The position numbers and the translations under genes are program-made. The notes below the pieces were generated by a model that made no database searches, was not told the origin of the DNA, and saw only the letters and a program-made list of their open reading frames with translations. A DNA stretch of 6,929 nucleotides, from positions 1 through 6,929 of the forward strand of contig DFBV01000072.1 of NCBI GenBank assembly GCA_002366755.1. The letters run 5' to 3'. This document shows, piece by piece, positions 5,278 to 6,929 of the stretch. This DNA comes from Anaerolineales bacterium UBA3071. GTDB taxonomy: Bacteria > Chloroflexota > Anaerolineae > UBA3071. Position 1 is the stretch's first letter. Each line of letters begins with the position of its first letter.

Positions 5278-6102
5278 TCATGGCCAATCCCACTCTGATA
5301 GGAAATCGATGTTCTTAACAACAGTGTTGCTGAGAACATCATGGTTCTGCCTTATCTGTTTGAGTATGTTGCATAGATCGCGTTCCATCACGGCAAGCTC
5401 ACAATATGGAATGTAAAGGAGGTGTCCCAGGTCGCCAAAATCAGACAACTTCTTAGGCTCTCGCTTTCCTAGGTAGTACTTATAGAAGAGCACGTAGGCA
5501 TAGAGGCGAATCGAAAGGAAGACCTCAGGATGGAATTGGGAGATGTCGGCTTGCATTTTCTCGAGGAAGTCGCGGTGGTCATAGACAAGCCATTGCATAA
5601 CCTGGATGTCTGCGAACTTGTCGGATTGACCACGAACATACTTGCCGGATTTCGAGGGTGGAAAGTTGTGCTTCAACTGGGCATGCCGAGCAGGCATCTG
5701 CTGTGCATGCAATAACTGGTCCTGCCTGGCTTCCGAGAGCCCCTCTGAGGAGAGATAGGCGTACAGCTTCTGGATGCCATCATCTTCCAGCAGTATTGCA
5801 TTGAGGGGGTATAGTAGAAGAGGTTGGGTTCGCCTCTGGGGATGGGCCTCAACTTCCTCAGCGATAATCGTATCCCAAATCTTGAGGATACCGGTTGGGA
5901 TGTTAAGAAAGAGAGCTACAAGAGAAGGGTGCAATCTGCGCGCATCTGCAAGCTCGGCAATTTGTGCAGTGCCAAGACCCAGGGTTAGGTCGTTCTTCTC
6001 CAAGAATCCCAAGAGTTGCGGCCAGAGCGAGCGGTTCTTTGCAAGACGGCTGATTATGTTAGTGTCAAAGTAGACAAACCGTGAAAAGGTATATGGTGTC
6101 AT
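5278..6102 (-). CDS. PIN-like domain protein (putative ribonuclease, VapC-superfamily fold), stand-alone
   Basis: The 274-residue protein begins with a PIN-type strand VYFDTNIISRLAKN holding D13, followed by GTAQIAELAD with E50 as the probable second acid. Near the C-terminus SDFGDLGHLLYIPYCELAVMERDLCNIL (220-247) contains D221, D224, H227, E235 and ERD (240-242). This matches the D..D..H..YiPYcD...T(E)rd block of large PIN-like proteins, whose acids chelate Mg2+/Mn2+ for RNA cleavage. The middle ~150 residues (Q-, K- and Y-rich helices) are an insertion absent from ~130-residue VapC toxins. No antitoxin-size ORF lies just upstream, where only 47 nt separate it from hutU, or downstream. Its base composition is more AT-rich than its neighbours, suggesting acquisition. 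The ATG has no clear Shine-Dalgarno. It may be a toxin-like or RNA-processing nuclease; the role is unproven. Confidence 0.72.
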   Translation of the reverse strand: MTPYTFSRFVYFDTNIISRLAKNRSLWPQLLGFLEKNDLTLGLGTAQIAELADARRLHPSLVALFLNIPTGILKIWDTIIAEEVEAHPQRRTQPLLLYPLNAILLEDDGIQKLYAYLSSEGLSEARQDQLLHAQQMPARHAQLKHNFPPSKSGKYVRGQSDKFADIQVMQWLVYDHRDFLEKMQADISQFHPEVFLSIRLYAYVLFYKYYLGKREPKKLSDFGDLGHLLYIPYCELAVMERDLCNILKQIRQNHDVLSNTVVKNIDFLSEWDWP

Positions 6103-6149
6103 AGCAGCGAATCGAACCGCAGATTATGTCGATACCGCCCAGTCAGTCT

Positions 6150-6929
6150 CTACGCAGACATCGGAATGCGCACGTCGTGCCGGAGGGCGAACTCGATGGC
6201 CTGTGGATACCCGGCGTCGGCGTGGCGCATGATGGCCATGCCGGGGTCGTAGGTCAGCACTCGTTCCAGCCGCACCGCCGCCTCGGGCGTGCCATCGGCG
6301 ACGATGACCTGCCCGGCGTGCTGCGAGTAGCCAATGCCCACCCCGCCGCCGTGATGGAAGCTGACCCAGGTCGCCCCGCCCACGGCGTTGAGGGCGAAAT
6401 TGAGCAGAGGCCAGTCGGAGATGGCGTCGGAACCATCACGCATGGCCTCGGTCTCGCGGTTGGGCGAGGCCACGCTGCCGCCATCGAGGTGGTCGCGGCC
6501 GATGACGATGGGCGCCTTGACGTCGCCGCGGGCCACCGCCTCGTTGAAGGCCAGGCCCGCCCGCGCCCGTTCGCCGTAGCCCAGCCAGCAGATGCGGGCG
6601 GGCAGCCCCTGCCAGGCGATCCTCTCCGCAGCCAAGCGGATCCAGCGTGCCAGGTGCTCATCCTCAGGGAACAGTTCCAGGATGATGCGGTCGGTAACAT
6701 AGATGTCCTGGGGATCGCCCGACAGCGCCACCCAGCGGAAGGGCCCCTTGCCCTCGCAGAAGAGGGGGCGGATGTAGGCGGGCACGAAGCCGGGATAGAC
6801 CCACGCGCCGTTGGGGTCGCCACCGACCTTAGCCTCGCTGTAGCCGGCGTTGAAGGCCTGCTGGCGCAGGTTGTTGCCGTAGTCGAAGACCACCGCTCCC
6901 TGCTTCTGCATCTCCACCATCGCCTGGCA
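6150..6929 (-). CDS. hutU: Urocanate hydratase (urocanase), C-terminal part, 5' end beyond the window
   Basis: Urocanase (EC 4.2.1.49) converts urocanate to 4-imidazolone-5-propanoate in the cytosol, the second step of histidine degradation, using tightly bound NAD+. The 259 residues seen are about the C-terminal half of the usual ~550. The frame is open through the right edge, so the internal ATG at 6920 is not the start. Diagnostic motifs are FDYGNNLR, PGFVPAYIRPLFCEGKGPFRWVALSGDP (with the active-site cysteine of the FC.G.GPF motif), LPARICWLGYGER, APIVIGRDHLDGGSVASP.RETE, MRDGSDAISDW, WVSFHHGGGVGIGYSQHAG and RHADAGY. All are intact, so the visible part looks functional. It ends normally at TAG, followed by the PIN gene 47 nt later. 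Other hut genes would have to lie upstream, beyond the right edge. Confidence 0.97.
   Translation of the reverse strand, partial: CQAMVEMQKQGAVVFDYGNNLRQQAFNAGYSEAKVGGDPNGAWVYPGFVPAYIRPLFCEGKGPFRWVALSGDPQDIYVTDRIILELFPEDEHLARWIRLAAERIAWQGLPARICWLGYGERARAGLAFNEAVARGDVKAPIVIGRDHLDGGSVASPNRETEAMRDGSDAISDWPLLNFALNAVGGATWVSFHHGGGVGIGYSQHAGQVIVADGTPEAAVRLERVLTYDPGMAIMRHADAGYPQAIEFALRHDVRIPMSA

Noticed and set aside
4165..5298. Plus-strand 377-codon ORF
   Set aside because: It lies antisense to two methyltransferases with intact motif I sequences; its length reflects high GC, and the product lacks any family pattern.
5031..5342. Minus-strand 103-codon ORF spanning the PIN stop and the methyltransferase start
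   Set aside because: It is out of frame with both genes and overlaps their coding parts; no family resemblance.
6103..6125. tRNA-like T-loop string GGTTCGATTC upstream of the PIN gene (minus strand)
   Set aside because: The flanking bases do not form the five-base T-stem, and no acceptor or anticodon arm is present in the 47-nt spacer.

Overview
The window is a stretch of bacterial chromosome or long contig in which every gene I can support lies on the minus strand, so transcription reads from right to left. The base composition is fairly GC-rich. The gene content suggests a Chloroflexota (Anaerolineae-like) genome: a SAM methyltransferase with a zinc-ribbon tail, DUF3795, a BrnA-like antitoxin starting MKAEYDFSKG, a short GGGTTTC-type repeat and a consensus ParB site. 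That assignment is inference from gene style and no marker gene proves it.

In transcription order: (1) the C-terminal half of urocanate hydratase (hutU, 6929-6150), cut by the right edge. (2) A stand-alone PIN-like nuclease-type protein (6102-5278), more AT-rich than its neighbours. (3) An intact class I SAM methyltransferase (5160-4348), followed after 3 nt by (4) a second methyltransferase (4344 onward) that is truncated just after its SAM-binding half. (5) At the truncation point the DNA continues as the last ~30 codons of a BrnT-type toxin gene, which overlaps by 4 nt the start of (6) an intact BrnA-like antitoxin gene (3899-3690). This looks like a deletion scar that fused a methyltransferase to a broken toxin and left an orphan antitoxin. 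(7) A 29-codon mini-ORF (3673-3584), possibly a gene remnant, overlaps the start of (8) a tightly packed three-gene operon: a Cys-rich DUF3795 protein, an unrecognised 266-residue protein and a radical SAM/SPASM enzyme with a PqqD-like N-terminal segment (gaps of 1 and 6 nt). (9) After a ~270-nt spacer comes a third, different methyltransferase with a C-terminal CxxC...CxxC zinc ribbon, cut by the left edge.

The spacer before gene (9) carries a perfect 16-bp parS palindrome (TGTTTCACGTGAAACA, 896-911) and a second site with two mismatches 37 bp away, so this locus probably nucleates ParB and may lie in the origin-proximal domain. The most system-like element is the DUF3795 / unknown / radical SAM operon: its spacing implies co-translation, and a peptide- or protein-modification role is possible but unproven. 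The remaining points of interest are genome-decay scars (brnT, the truncated methyltransferase, the mini-ORF) and a short GGGTT-rich repeat inserted in frame in the linker of the radical SAM enzyme.
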